This document shows positions 1 through 7,511 of a stretch of DNA of 15,886 nucleotides, piece after piece; positions within the stretch are counted from its first letter, which is position 1; the number at the start of each line of letters is the position of its first letter. Source of the stretch: CAYSLA01 sp964431685 (GTDB lineage: Bacteria > Armatimonadota > UBA5829); NCBI GenBank assembly GCA_964431685.1, contig CAYSLA010000073.1:1-15886 (forward strand), read 5' to 3'. A program made the position numbers and the translations under genes. A model generated the notes under the pieces. That model made no database searches and was not told where the DNA came from. It saw only the letters and a program-made list of their open reading frames with translations.

Positions 1-15
1 GATTCAACCGCAAAC

Positions 16-201
16 CGTCATTTCGAGCACCAGACCGCGCGGATAGCGCGGTTGTCTTGGGTAGGAACTCCCCAAAATCAGGGGAGTTCCTTAGGACCGC
101 AGGGAGAAACCTCCGCATGGCGCCGAGATTCCTCTAACCTCCCCCTCCCCCCCTCCGAAACGGAGGGGGGGAGGTGTTCCCTGCATCGCTTCGGAATGAC
201 G
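16..201. repeat. Hairpin-rich intergenic element with imperfect terminal inverted repeats
   Basis: The left end reads CGTCATTTCGAGC (16-28). The reverse complement of the right end (201-188) reads CGTCATTCCGAAGC, so the ends differ by one substitution and one extra base. Inside are three perfect hairpins: a 7-bp stem at 34-40/46-52, an 11-bp stem at 63-73/81-91, and a 14-bp stem at 144-157/161-174 with an AAA loop. No ORF in it looks real. Small intergenic repeats with ends resembling 'GTCATT.CGA' are common in several bacterial phyla, so I infer a miniature, non-autonomous dispersed repeat. It lies just downstream of the deacetylase gene and may also form the 3' end of that transcript. Only one copy is visible here. 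Confidence 0.5.
144..174. other. Strong GC-rich hairpin, possible transcript 3' end
   Basis: CCTCCCCCCCTCCG (144-157) and CGGAGGGGGGGAGG (161-174) form a perfect 14-bp stem with a 3-nt loop. It lies 63 bp past the stop codon of the minus-strand PIG-L gene. There is no T-run on either side, so it is not a classical intrinsic terminator, but it could pause polymerase or protect the 3' end of the mRNA. Confidence 0.4.
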
Positions 202-236
202 TGAGTGTTGCGCTCTGCGTGACATTCACGGTGCGT

Positions 237-1085
237 CTATTTGAACTTGGATACACGGGATTTGACTTCTTCCACGAACCGATCTGTAAACGAGGCCAGA
301 TACTTGCCTGGGTCCAGAGAGTCATCTTCGATCAGAGGGGTCAGGTCCATGCCGAAGTTCATCGAGGTCGAGATGTCAGTTCCGTGCGAAGCGTAGTATG
401 TGGCATTTGCCCTACGGCGACCAACTGAGGCCAGATCGTAGCGCTTTCCTCCGCATATCTGAGAATCGAAGACCCCAAGCAGAGCCGCCGCCAGGTTCTC
501 GTGAGCCTCCACGTCCATTACCACTTTGTCGTCATCGTTCAGCCAGTCCAAACCTCGCCAGACCTCGCAACCGTAGAGCTTCGACGGCCGTGCATCCCTC
601 GGGAGCTTGCGGATCGCGGAGATGACTCGCAGCGCCACTGAAACGTGGGTATCGTGCTTGTCGGCCAGATTGTGGGTGTAGACCACGTCCGGCTTTGCGA
701 CGGTCAGGATGTCTTCAATATCCCCCACCACATCGGGGTTCGCGGCGTCTTTGACCTGTCCGCTGGTGTAGTCCAGCATTGCCTGCGCGCCATACTCACC
801 GACGAAAGCCGCCTTCTTCTGCTCAAGGCGTCGGACTGTCATCATCTGCTCGTCGGTATAGTTCGCGTAGAGGTCGTCTCGCGGGCTTCCGGCGCCGTTC
901 GTTACCACTACTCCCGCAAACCAGCGATCAGATCTGCCGAAACACGCCAGCACTCCGTGGTATGCCATGATCTCAATGTCGTCCTGGTGGGCCGCTATTG
1001 CCAGGTGCGTTGTCCTCGCGACCGCCTGGTCGACTGCCAACCCGTCCGGAACGTATATTTCCGCGCTGGGTATTCTTAGTTTCAT
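237..1085 (-). CDS. PIG-L family (LmbE-like) N-acetyl sugar deacetylase
   Basis: This 282-residue protein belongs to the PIG-L/LmbE family of zinc-dependent deacetylases, which remove N-acetyl groups from GlcNAc-type sugars or conjugates. The first metal motif is HQDDIE (H33, D35, D36, E38), with Gln replacing the Pro of the usual AHPDD. The second motif, in HNLADKHDTH, gives D142, H144 and H147. The length is normal and no signal peptide is visible, so it should be cytoplasmic. The ATG is preceded by GAGAGG about 7 nt upstream, which supports the start. It is the last gene of the minus-strand set, 79 bp after the URO-D-like gene. Family assignment is firm; the substrate is unknown, and its neighbours suggest a catabolic sugar derivative. 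Confidence 0.9.
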   Translation of the reverse strand: MKLRIPSAEIYVPDGLAVDQAVARTTHLAIAAHQDDIEIMAYHGVLACFGRSDRWFAGVVVTNGAGSPRDDLYANYTDEQMMTVRRLEQKKAAFVGEYGAQAMLDYTSGQVKDAANPDVVGDIEDILTVAKPDVVYTHNLADKHDTHVSVALRVISAIRKLPRDARPSKLYGCEVWRGLDWLNDDDKVVMDVEAHENLAAALLGVFDSQICGGKRYDLASVGRRRANATYYASHGTDISTSMNFGMDLTPLIEDDSLDPGKYLASFTDRFVEEVKSRVSKFK

Positions 1086-1164
1086 CGTGTTACCTCTCGA
1101 TTATTACGCAATTCCGTCTTGCGTCTGCGGACACAATTGCAGATAGTGCAGTTGCCTGCAAATA

Positions 1165-2223
1165 TCATATTCGGTCGGCCACAGAGTCCATCAGGGCGTG
1201 TGCCCACTCAAGCCATTTGGCGGGATCGTCTTCCTCCGTGCCCATTTGCTGGAAGATGAACCGTGTGCCCTTGGGCGCTCGCGTCATCAGTTCTTCGATA
1301 GTCTCCTGGCCGAGCCACGCCAGACAGTGAACCGGCCCGCTCGGGCCTGCAAAATGCTCGAGGAGCGGCAGGTATCCGCCATGTGATGCCACCCTGTTGA
1401 ATCCGTAGAAGTTGGTGATCTTGTTGAACCCCGGGAACTGATGCTCGGCATCAGCGCAGCAATGCATGCCGATGCCGCCGAATGTCTCACTTAGATCATT
1501 CAGCTCCGGCAGGCAGAACTCCTCGAACATCTCCGCGTTCATGATCCCGACTTCGTCGTTGGAGACCCAGGGTCCCAGTTCGGGCGGCACCCAGTTGCCC
1601 GGACAGTGGCACGGGCTCATCGTCGGAAACTCCCTGCGCAGCTCAATCAGGAATGTCTTCAGCAGGAGCGCGCACTTGGCGCTCAGGCGCTTGACCGCTT
1701 CAGGTTCCAGCATCATTGCGCAAAGCAGATCGTTCTTGTCCCAGATCAGGTTGGCAATGTCAAAGCCGGTCTGCATATCGCAGATTCCCAGGTCAACATC
1801 CCGCCCCAGTTCCCCGCGAACTGCTTCGCCAAGTTCAAACACGCGGTAGAGGCATTCGGTCTTGTAGATATCCGGCACCTCCAGCCTGTCAGCCTCGGCA
1901 GAGCAGCTAACCATGGGAAGAGCGCAAGGGCTGTCATCTGGCGGAATGTGTACATCGCAGCCAAAGGCGTTGGCAAAGATCTGGGTGCCAGTCGATAGTT
2001 TCGCCAGTGGAACACTGTCGTCTCCGTACAGTTCCAGAGACTCGTGATGGCGTCGGTAGTTCTCCAGCACCCACGGGAGCCAGTTCTGAACGGGTTCCTT
2101 TGACAACGTGTAGTCACCGAGTTCTCTCAGAGGGACGAGCGGCGGCTGATATAGAAACGCGTGCCGATCGGCCTTGCCGGCAAAGATATCGGCTATTAGA
2201 CGCTTGTTGTTTTCGACTCTCAT
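1165..2223 (-). CDS. Uroporphyrinogen decarboxylase (URO-D) / MtaA-like family protein
   Basis: This 352-residue protein looks like a URO-D superfamily TIM barrel of the methyltransferase (MtaA/CmuA) side rather than a haem-pathway HemE. A zinc-type H-x-C...C set is present as MHCCAD (H254, C256) with C300 in GPVHCLAW. These correspond to the ligands used by cobalamin-dependent methyltransferases to activate a thiol or other methyl acceptor. I do not see the arginine-rich N-terminal porphyrin-binding motif of HemE. No corrinoid protein is encoded in the window, so a methyl-transfer role is inference. Relatives are frequent in sugar-catabolism clusters of environmental bacteria, where their job is mostly undefined. 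The start is ATG with a weak AGGGA; two hairpins precede it. Confidence 0.8.
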   Translation of the reverse strand: MRVENNKRLIADIFAGKADRHAFLYQPPLVPLRELGDYTLSKEPVQNWLPWVLENYRRHHESLELYGDDSVPLAKLSTGTQIFANAFGCDVHIPPDDSPCALPMVSCSAEADRLEVPDIYKTECLYRVFELGEAVRGELGRDVDLGICDMQTGFDIANLIWDKNDLLCAMMLEPEAVKRLSAKCALLLKTFLIELRREFPTMSPCHCPGNWVPPELGPWVSNDEVGIMNAEMFEEFCLPELNDLSETFGGIGMHCCADAEHQFPGFNKITNFYGFNRVASHGGYLPLLEHFAGPSGPVHCLAWLGQETIEELMTRAPKGTRFIFQQMGTEEDDPAKWLEWAHALMDSVADRI

Positions 2224-2245
2224 ATTCCCTACTTTTCGCGGTTCG

Positions 2246-2308
2246 ACTTCGGGGCACGTGCCCGCGAAGTATCTTCCTGCTATGCTTCGCGGACGTTTGT
2301 CCCGAAGC
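2246..2308. other. Two tandem intercistronic hairpins
   Basis: The 99-bp spacer between the ROK gene and the URO-D-like gene holds two hairpins. The first (2246-2270) has ACTTCG pairing with CGAAGT around the 12-bp perfect palindrome GGGCACGTGCCC (2252-2263). The second (2284-2308) pairs GCTTCG and GGAC with GTCC and CGAAGC around a GTTT loop, with one bulged C at 2290. Neither has a T-run. They could separate transcript segments, stabilise RNA ends, or (for the palindrome) be a dimeric operator. The role is inferred. Confidence 0.4.
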
Positions 2309-2322
2309 TTCCCGCCACTCGA

Positions 2323-3744
2323 CTACTTCGCGTTCATTGGCAGACTCGCTGCCGCTACCGCCTGCCCGACCCGTCTGGTCGACTCATCAGGCAGGTGAAT
2401 CTGCACTCTCGCTGCCAGTTCAGGGAACTCCACCTTAAGGACTGCCTGAGCTCGCGACAGCAATATCCCGCCGCCCACTCCGCTGGTTACTCGGCCCAGT
2501 ATCAGGACGTGTTTCAGGTCGTAGAAGTTCGCGTAGTGTGCTATGCCGTAGCCCAGGTATATGCCTATGGTGTTCCATATCTTCACGGCGCGCTCGTCCC
2601 ACGCCTCGAGAAGCTCCTGGACATTCTTGAGTCTTTCAGCCAGCCCCAGCGATTCGTCGATCTCGATGCCGGCTTCCTTGGCAAGTCTGAACACCGCTTG
2701 TTGGCTGAAATACTGGGCTCCGCATCCCACGTCTCCGCTCCACTCGTCCACTCCGCCTTGCGGATCATAGTCGACCGGGCAGAATGCGAGTTCGTTGAGC
2801 CAGGTGGTGATTTCACCCTGTGGAGTAACGTAGCCGCCAGCCTCACTGGAGCCGAGTGCGACTCCCAGAACGGCGTTATCTTTGAGTGACAATGCCCCCG
2901 CGAGTGCGGTCACTTCACCGTCGTTCACTACACCGAACGGAACTCCTCCCCACTCTTTCCTGAGGTCAATGAAAAGGTTGGCGATTGTGGACTCAAATAT
3001 CTCTTTTCGGATGCCCCTGTACAGCGATGCCACACGGGGTCTGTTGTCAATATAAACGCCCGCGGCGCTTCCGCCGATCGCATCGACCCGGGGCATATGC
3101 GCCGCCGCGGACTTCAGGGCGGCGTTGATCTCGTCGAAATGGTATTTGGGATCAGTGGCGTTTCTGGGGTCCCAGACCACCTCTTCCGTGTAGACCGCTT
3201 CGCCATCGATTACCGCGGAGACCTTGCGGTCGCTGGCGCCGAGATCGAATCCTATCCGGCATCCGTCCAGATGCCCGCCAAGAGGGCTGGTCGACTCGAC
3301 AGCCGCCGGAACCTTGTCGGGGTCGACCCATTCGACCGTGAACGTGTGCTCATAGACCCCGCCCATGAACTCCGCGTCGAACTCGCGGGCCCCGCCGGGC
3401 GAGTAGGCCTGGCGGATGTAATCGGCCACGGACTTCGGGCCGCTGATGGACACTTTCCATCCGCCCTTCTGCCACAGGAGAAACTTCACCACTCGCTCCG
3501 CGAAAGGCAGATTCAGTTCCGCCTGGGGCGAGCTTTCGTCGAAACACCTGGTCTCATAGACGGATATCAAACCACCGCCGCGTTCCAGGGCTATCTTGAG
3601 AGCCGTCGCTTGTCCACTGGCGTCGACAAGCTTCAGAAACTCACGTGTGACAATTGATGCCGGAGTGAATGAGCCGTGAATCGGTGGTATGATGGCCGGT
3701 TTGCCGATCTGGGCGAGTTTGTTTAGCACGTAGTTATCCTCCAT
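2323..3744 (-). CDS. ROK/hexokinase-fold ATPase domain protein with long N-terminal extension
   Basis: The protein is 473 residues from the chosen ATG. Residues 1-160 are not recognised. From about 163 the actin-like ATPase fold of ROK proteins begins: a phosphate-1 loop in RIGFDLGASDRKVSAV (163-178), the catalytic-type VVNDGEVTALAGA with D275, and a phosphate-2 loop in LGVALGSSEAGGY (293-304). ROK proteins phosphorylate sugars such as glucose or N-acetylmannosamine, or act as repressors; here no helix-turn-helix is visible. The usual ROK zinc signature (CxCGxxGC) is not intact; only a GCGAQ fragment occurs near 340. It is about 100 residues longer than common sugar kinases. The reading frame is open further upstream to a TTG at 3798, but that TTG is the first triplet of a -35 box, so I chose the internal ATG. 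Kinase activity is probable but unproven. Confidence 0.75.
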   Translation of the reverse strand: MEDNYVLNKLAQIGKPAIIPPIHGSFTPASIVTREFLKLVDASGQATALKIALERGGGLISVYETRCFDESSPQAELNLPFAERVVKFLLWQKGGWKVSISGPKSVADYIRQAYSPGGAREFDAEFMGGVYEHTFTVEWVDPDKVPAAVESTSPLGGHLDGCRIGFDLGASDRKVSAVIDGEAVYTEEVVWDPRNATDPKYHFDEINAALKSAAAHMPRVDAIGGSAAGVYIDNRPRVASLYRGIRKEIFESTIANLFIDLRKEWGGVPFGVVNDGEVTALAGALSLKDNAVLGVALGSSEAGGYVTPQGEITTWLNELAFCPVDYDPQGGVDEWSGDVGCGAQYFSQQAVFRLAKEAGIEIDESLGLAERLKNVQELLEAWDERAVKIWNTIGIYLGYGIAHYANFYDLKHVLILGRVTSGVGGGILLSRAQAVLKVEFPELAARVQIHLPDESTRRVGQAVAAASLPMNAK

Positions 3745-3769
3745 TGAAGTGCAGACGCAACGGCTTTCT

Positions 3770-3798
3770 ATCTTAGTTGCCGGATACCCTCTTGTCAA
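3770..3798 (-). promoter_or_regulatory. Sigma-70-type promoter upstream of the ROK gene
   Basis: On the minus strand a perfect -35 box TTGACA (3798-3793) is followed by a 17-nt spacer and TAAGAT (3775-3770), which matches 4 of 6 bases of TATAAT. Transcription should start near 3762, about 18 nt before the ATG at 3744. No clear Shine-Dalgarno lies in that short leader. The promoter lies in the 72-bp spacer after the isomerase-like gene, so the ROK, URO-D-like and PIG-L genes can be transcribed apart from the genes before them. Confidence 0.65.
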
Positions 3799-3816
3799 GG
3801 CAGAGCGACGGTTGCA

Positions 3817-4731
3817 CTAGCCGGACGCCAACTTCCAGGCTTGATCCAGGCGGCGCAGGTTGTCATCAACGGTCTGCTCCGGCGTCAGGTCTGGGAAAGG
3901 CTGAATCTCGAGTACCAGCGCGCCTCTGTTCTCGGTGTTGAGGTAGTCCACACTGAGCAGCAATTCCAGAATCCCGGCCAATTGGTCTACGTCGATCTCT
4001 CCTCCGTCAAGGCCCATGGGAGGATGTTTATCACCATACCACGGACTCGACGGATCGCGCATGACGCAGTTGCCAAGGTGGACTCTCTTGAGGTGTGGCG
4101 CACAGGTCTTGATGGCGTGCTCCTGGGTCTCGCCCATGAGCGGCACGTGCGCCACATCCAGTTCTATGCTCAGGTTATCCACCTCAGGCCGCAGCGATTC
4201 GATCAGCTCCACGCACTCTTCCGAAGGGCCATAGAGGAACTTCTTGTCGAACGTTCGGTCGAACGGCTCGAGCAGCGCCACAATACCGTGCGGTTTGAGT
4301 TCTCCTGCAAACCAGCGGCAGAACTTGGAGAAGGCCTTCTTTGCGGCGGGTCTGTCCGCATCCGGCACGTCGATCCCCGAGGGGAAAACAAACCCGGTTG
4401 CTCCGACTGCCGCCGCCATCTTGATCTGGTCGTCGACTACAAGCTTGATGAGGCCCTGCTCCTGCGGACAAGCCGTGCCGAGGCTGATCTTTCTCATCGG
4501 AAACAGGTGCATCGCGTAGACCACTTCCTTGCCGCAGTCGCGCAATGCGGGAATGACCGCGCTGCGCCTGTCCTCGCCGAAAGGGATGCAGCAGTCGAGG
4601 GTCTCAATGTCGTCCCTCTCCACAAACTCGAGCAGCGTTCGCACGTGATCGTCGGCATCGACGCTGCATTTGGGGTATAACATATGGTGAACGAGTCCGA
4701 TGCGGGCATAGTCTCTAATGTCTGCTGTCAT
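3817..4731 (-). CDS. Sugar phosphate isomerase/epimerase-like TIM-barrel protein
   Basis: This 304-residue protein fits the xylose isomerase-like TIM-barrel family (AP endonuclease 2 fold), whose members isomerise or epimerise sugars, inositols or keto-acids with a divalent metal. Candidate metal ligands occur in the expected order: E155 in LLEPFDR, D192 in ELDVAH, H218 in RVHLGN and E275 in LVLEIQPF. The length is typical and there is no signal peptide. Its ATG overlaps the stop of the M55 peptidase gene by 4 nt (ATGA), so the two are probably translationally coupled. The exact substrate cannot be read from the sequence. The glycosidase and deacetylase neighbours suggest a hexose, amino sugar or uronate-type intermediate. 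Confidence 0.87.
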   Translation of the reverse strand: MTADIRDYARIGLVHHMLYPKCSVDADDHVRTLLEFVERDDIETLDCCIPFGEDRRSAVIPALRDCGKEVVYAMHLFPMRKISLGTACPQEQGLIKLVVDDQIKMAAAVGATGFVFPSGIDVPDADRPAAKKAFSKFCRWFAGELKPHGIVALLEPFDRTFDKKFLYGPSEECVELIESLRPEVDNLSIELDVAHVPLMGETQEHAIKTCAPHLKRVHLGNCVMRDPSSPWYGDKHPPMGLDGGEIDVDQLAGILELLLSVDYLNTENRGALVLEIQPFPDLTPEQTVDDNLRRLDQAWKLASG

Positions 4732-5576
4732 TGACTCTGGCCTTTCTTGAGCATATATTGCTGTGCTCGGAGCTTCCTCTCCCAGTAGCTTGCCCAGACC
4801 TCGGTAACGGTCCTGCCGTGGAGCACCATAGTGCAGTCATCTGTCATATCGGACGACAGGAGTTCGGTTACTGCGTTCAGATAGGCACCTGAACGCAGGA
4901 CTATCTCAAGCGTCACGGGGCTGGCCATAGTCAATGGCTTTGGGAAAACGCCTGTTCTCGCCACCGTCTCCGCGGCTTCGCGGATGAGCGAGCCGGTAAC
5001 CGACAGGGGGTAGCAGATGCCGCCCGCCTCCGAGACCGACTCTTTGACAACCACTCCAGTCACCTCGGGGATGAGCGCCTGTGCCTCTTCCACGCCGGCG
5101 GAGTCGCCAACCACCATCACTGTCGGGACGCCGTAGTCGCCGGCGATGGCGGCCTCCATTCCGATCTCGCCGACTGATACGCCGTTTATGCGCAGATCAG
5201 CTATATCAAGCTCGTAGCTGTGCGGAAGTAGCCCGCCCGGCGTGTCGGCCTTGGAGTGAAAACCAAGAAGCGCGAGTCCGGAAAAAGACTCATCGAGCCC
5301 TCCTGCCCAGTCCGGACGATACGGAGGCTTGCCGCAGATGGCGGTGGCATATTCCGGAAGCGTGCTGATGTCTATGTTCCTGCCGTAGTAGTGCTCGTCG
5401 TATATGACTATCTCATCGGCGCCGCCCGCTCTCAGTCCCTCGATCAGGGCAAGCAGGTCTGCCGTGAACATCCGCTGCCCGAACTCATATTCGGACTTCC
5501 CGGGCTCAGCCTGCTCGTAGCTGACTACGCCGCTCACGCCTTCAATATCGCATCTGATCATGTATTTCTTGGTCAT
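4728..5576 (-). CDS. M55 family D-aminopeptidase (DppA-like)
   Basis: This 282-residue protein has the full pattern of peptidase family M55 (DppA of Bacillus subtilis), a dinuclear zinc D-aminopeptidase that releases N-terminal D-amino acids such as D-Ala. The motifs are CDIEGVSG (D10, E12), YDEHYYGRN (D60, H62), LGFHSKA (H107), LPHSYE (H119) and INGVSVGE (E137), followed by VVGDS near 158, all in DppA order and spacing. It has no signal peptide, so it is expected to be cytoplasmic. AGGA lies 7 nt before the ATG. It overlaps the isomerase-like gene by 4 nt. In this setting it could recycle D-amino-acid peptides from cell-wall material, or act on an amide-linked sugar derivative; the latter is inference. 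Confidence 0.92.
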   Translation of the reverse strand: MTKKYMIRCDIEGVSGVVSYEQAEPGKSEYEFGQRMFTADLLALIEGLRAGGADEIVIYDEHYYGRNIDISTLPEYATAICGKPPYRPDWAGGLDESFSGLALLGFHSKADTPGGLLPHSYELDIADLRINGVSVGEIGMEAAIAGDYGVPTVMVVGDSAGVEEAQALIPEVTGVVVKESVSEAGGICYPLSVTGSLIREAAETVARTGVFPKPLTMASPVTLEIVLRSGAYLNAVTELLSSDMTDDCTMVLHGRTVTEVWASYWERKLRAQQYMLKKGQSQ

Positions 5577-5605
5577 ATTGAGTTCCTATACGTCCTTATC
5601 CGCTG

Positions 5606-5915
5606 TTAGCATTGTTCGCAGCTTCTCTCGTGCAGTGTCTCCAAGACCACCGGGATCGCCTCGCGCCAGTTCGCTGGCAGGTCTTCGGATACCTCAAACA
5701 GCAATCCCCCTGCGTCCGGTCAACAGCCTGTATCGCTTGCACGCCCCGCCCGTGGGCGAGCATAAGATGGTGCTGGGCCGCAGCCACGTCTTTAGGGTTG
5801 TCCGGTGCGGGGACGAAACCATCGGCGATGCAGATCGGCTCGTTCAGGGTCGCCCACCAGCGCACGCAGTCGCCGCAGCCCATAGGAAATCACCCGGAAA
5901 AACCTGCCGTGTCAT
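5606..5915 (-). pseudogene. Decayed GH1 beta-glycosidase remnant, internally deleted and frameshifted
   Basis: Three pieces in different frames are visible. From the ATG at 5915, MTRQVFPGDFLWAAATA matches the conserved N-terminus of GH1 enzymes (FP.DFLWG.ATA). At about 5866 this frame is abandoned and a second begins with VRWWATLNEPICIADGF (5865 onward), the GH1 acid/base motif TLNEP, followed by HHLMLAHGRGVQAIQAV. GH1 enzymes normally have about 140 residues between these motifs, so roughly 400 bp is missing. At about 5720 another single-base shift leads into PDAGGLLFEVSEDLPANW (5719 onward), which ends at TAA 5608-5606. PDA still fits GH1, but the rest does not, and it faintly resembles a URO-D-type C-terminus. 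The nucleophile region is absent, so no active enzyme can be made. A GGAG lies 12 nt before the ATG. This explains the otherwise gene-free 396 bp between the M55 and RNase J-like genes. Confidence 0.75.
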
Positions 5916-5972
5916 GTATATGTTCGTCTCCAGTTCTGTTTCTGCATTGTTCTGCGCGGCCTCTGCCAACAG

Positions 5973-7505
5973 TCACCCTCCAATCGGAATGGGTACCGAT
6001 CGCTGCGGCATCACGACCTTGCACAGATCTCCCACCATGTCCAGATACTCTTCCGGGTGTTCGTTGTGGACCGGTATCAGAGTCTTGGGCCTTATGGTCT
6101 CCACAATCTCCTTCAGGTCACTTCTGCTCGCGTGGCCGGAGACGTGGAACCGCACCTCCTCCTCACTGCCGACTAGCCGCATCTGATACCTGTCAAGCCA
6201 GTTCATCATGCGCCTGCGATCGATCTCCATTTCCTCGCAGAATGGTTCGCAATTGGAGACTATCCAGATTGAGCCTGGCTCCGGACGCACGTAAGCGAGC
6301 TCGTTGATGTCGAAGAATCCGAAACAACAGATGAACGAGCTCTGGTTTGCGTGGATGTCTCTCGCATCTACAAGCATTGAGGAATGCTCCTCGATAAGGT
6401 TCTTCGACCACTTAGGCTCCGTGCCCGCATACTTGCGATATATCGAAACCCAATCTCGGTCCATTTCCGGGATTTTCTGTTTCCCGCTTGCGAGCGCCAT
6501 CGCTTTGAGCATGTAGAGGTCGGACGGCATCATAACGAGTTTCCGGCCCACCTCCCTGGCTACGTCCAGGAACGTCAGCAGTCTCTCCAGGTTCCTTGCG
6601 CCGAAATCTGCCACTACCAACGCGCTTGCTCCTCGCACTTCGGCCAGGACAGCTTCCCTTACATCATCTTCAGTGAACTGCGAGTCATTCGTGATCCGAG
6701 TGCCTTCGATTATCAAGGCAACCGGGTTGAGTTTGGATGCCTCTATGGCAAACTGGCGAGTCAGGTCCCCTGATACTCCGTGCATTCGCAGATCGCCGGT
6801 GTAGACCACCCATCCGGCGTCCGTCTCGACTGCCCAGGCGGTCGCGCCATATATCGAGTGGTCCACAGGGAACGCTCGCACTGGCATGTCTCCACATTTC
6901 GTCCCACACGTGAGTTGCGATGGGTTTATCTGCCTGGACGCGGGCGGCGTGTTCCAGAAATCGCAGAGTCCCTCGCCAGGTGATTCGCTCAGACAATATG
7001 GCCTGGAGTTGAGCGGGTTCTTGCTATAGCCCGGTTTTGAGAGACCTCCTTCGCCATCGTCTGTGCGCTCCACGTAGTGGCAGTACTCGCTGCCGTCCTT
7101 GCCGGTGTCCTGGAGAGCCTTCGTGATGGCCGCGGTCATCGGTGAGCACATCACGGGTATGTCCGTTCTCAGAAACGGCAGGCTGCCAATATGGTCTACG
7201 TGGGCGTGCGAAACCAGCACGCCGGCAACATCTCCGATGCTGGAGGTCTCGATGCTCACCCACGGATCGCACAAACTGCTCACCAGATCAGGCCGGTACA
7301 GATCGGGCAGCGGCGGGAGGAAGCCGAGCTGAGCGCGCTCGTAGATTCCGGCCACTGTCTTGGGCTTGATGAACTCCTCGTAGAAGCGTCCTTCTTCGCC
7401 CATATTTTGCCCGAAGTCAAAGAACAACTTCTCAGAATTACTTTCCAGCAGCAGCTTGTTGCCGCCGATGCAGTTGACTCCGTCGTAGCAGGTTAGCTTT
7501 GCCAC
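5973..7505 (-). CDS. Metallo-beta-lactamase/beta-CASP hydrolase, RNase J-like
   Basis: This 510-residue protein has a metallo-beta-lactamase core with a beta-CASP insert, as in RNase J. The zinc motif SHAHVDHIG gives H100, H102, D104 and H105; further ligands are H216 in FPVDHS and D238 in YTGDLR. The C-terminal motifs HVSGHASRSDL (H458) and LIPVHNEH (H480) are characteristic of RNase J and related RNA-processing beta-CASP enzymes. The N-terminus (GVNCIGGNKLLLE) differs from the GG.GEIG.N of canonical RNase J, so it is a divergent paralogue rather than an obvious housekeeping RNase. The start is GTG with GGAGG 9 nt upstream; that GGAGG overlaps the stop of the glycosidase gene (6-bp gap), implying translational coupling. 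RNase activity is likely by family; its target is unknown. Confidence 0.85.
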   Translation of the reverse strand: MAKLTCYDGVNCIGGNKLLLESNSEKLFFDFGQNMGEEGRFYEEFIKPKTVAGIYERAQLGFLPPLPDLYRPDLVSSLCDPWVSIETSSIGDVAGVLVSHAHVDHIGSLPFLRTDIPVMCSPMTAAITKALQDTGKDGSEYCHYVERTDDGEGGLSKPGYSKNPLNSRPYCLSESPGEGLCDFWNTPPASRQINPSQLTCGTKCGDMPVRAFPVDHSIYGATAWAVETDAGWVVYTGDLRMHGVSGDLTRQFAIEASKLNPVALIIEGTRITNDSQFTEDDVREAVLAEVRGASALVVADFGARNLERLLTFLDVAREVGRKLVMMPSDLYMLKAMALASGKQKIPEMDRDWVSIYRKYAGTEPKWSKNLIEEHSSMLVDARDIHANQSSFICCFGFFDINELAYVRPEPGSIWIVSNCEPFCEEMEIDRRRMMNWLDRYQMRLVGSEEEVRFHVSGHASRSDLKEIVETIRPKTLIPVHNEHPEEYLDMVGDLCKVVMPQRSVPIPIGG

Positions 7506-7511
7506 AGGATT

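Noticed and set aside
1137..1161. TTGCAG...CTGCAA inverted repeat after the URO-D-like gene
   Set aside because: It is a 6-bp stem with a 13-nt loop and no T-run; such a pairing is expected by chance.
3841..4680. 279-codon plus-strand ORF opposite the isomerase-like gene
   Set aside because: It is antisense to a gene with clear metal-binding motifs, and its translation shows no recognisable domain; it is a shadow of high-GC coding.
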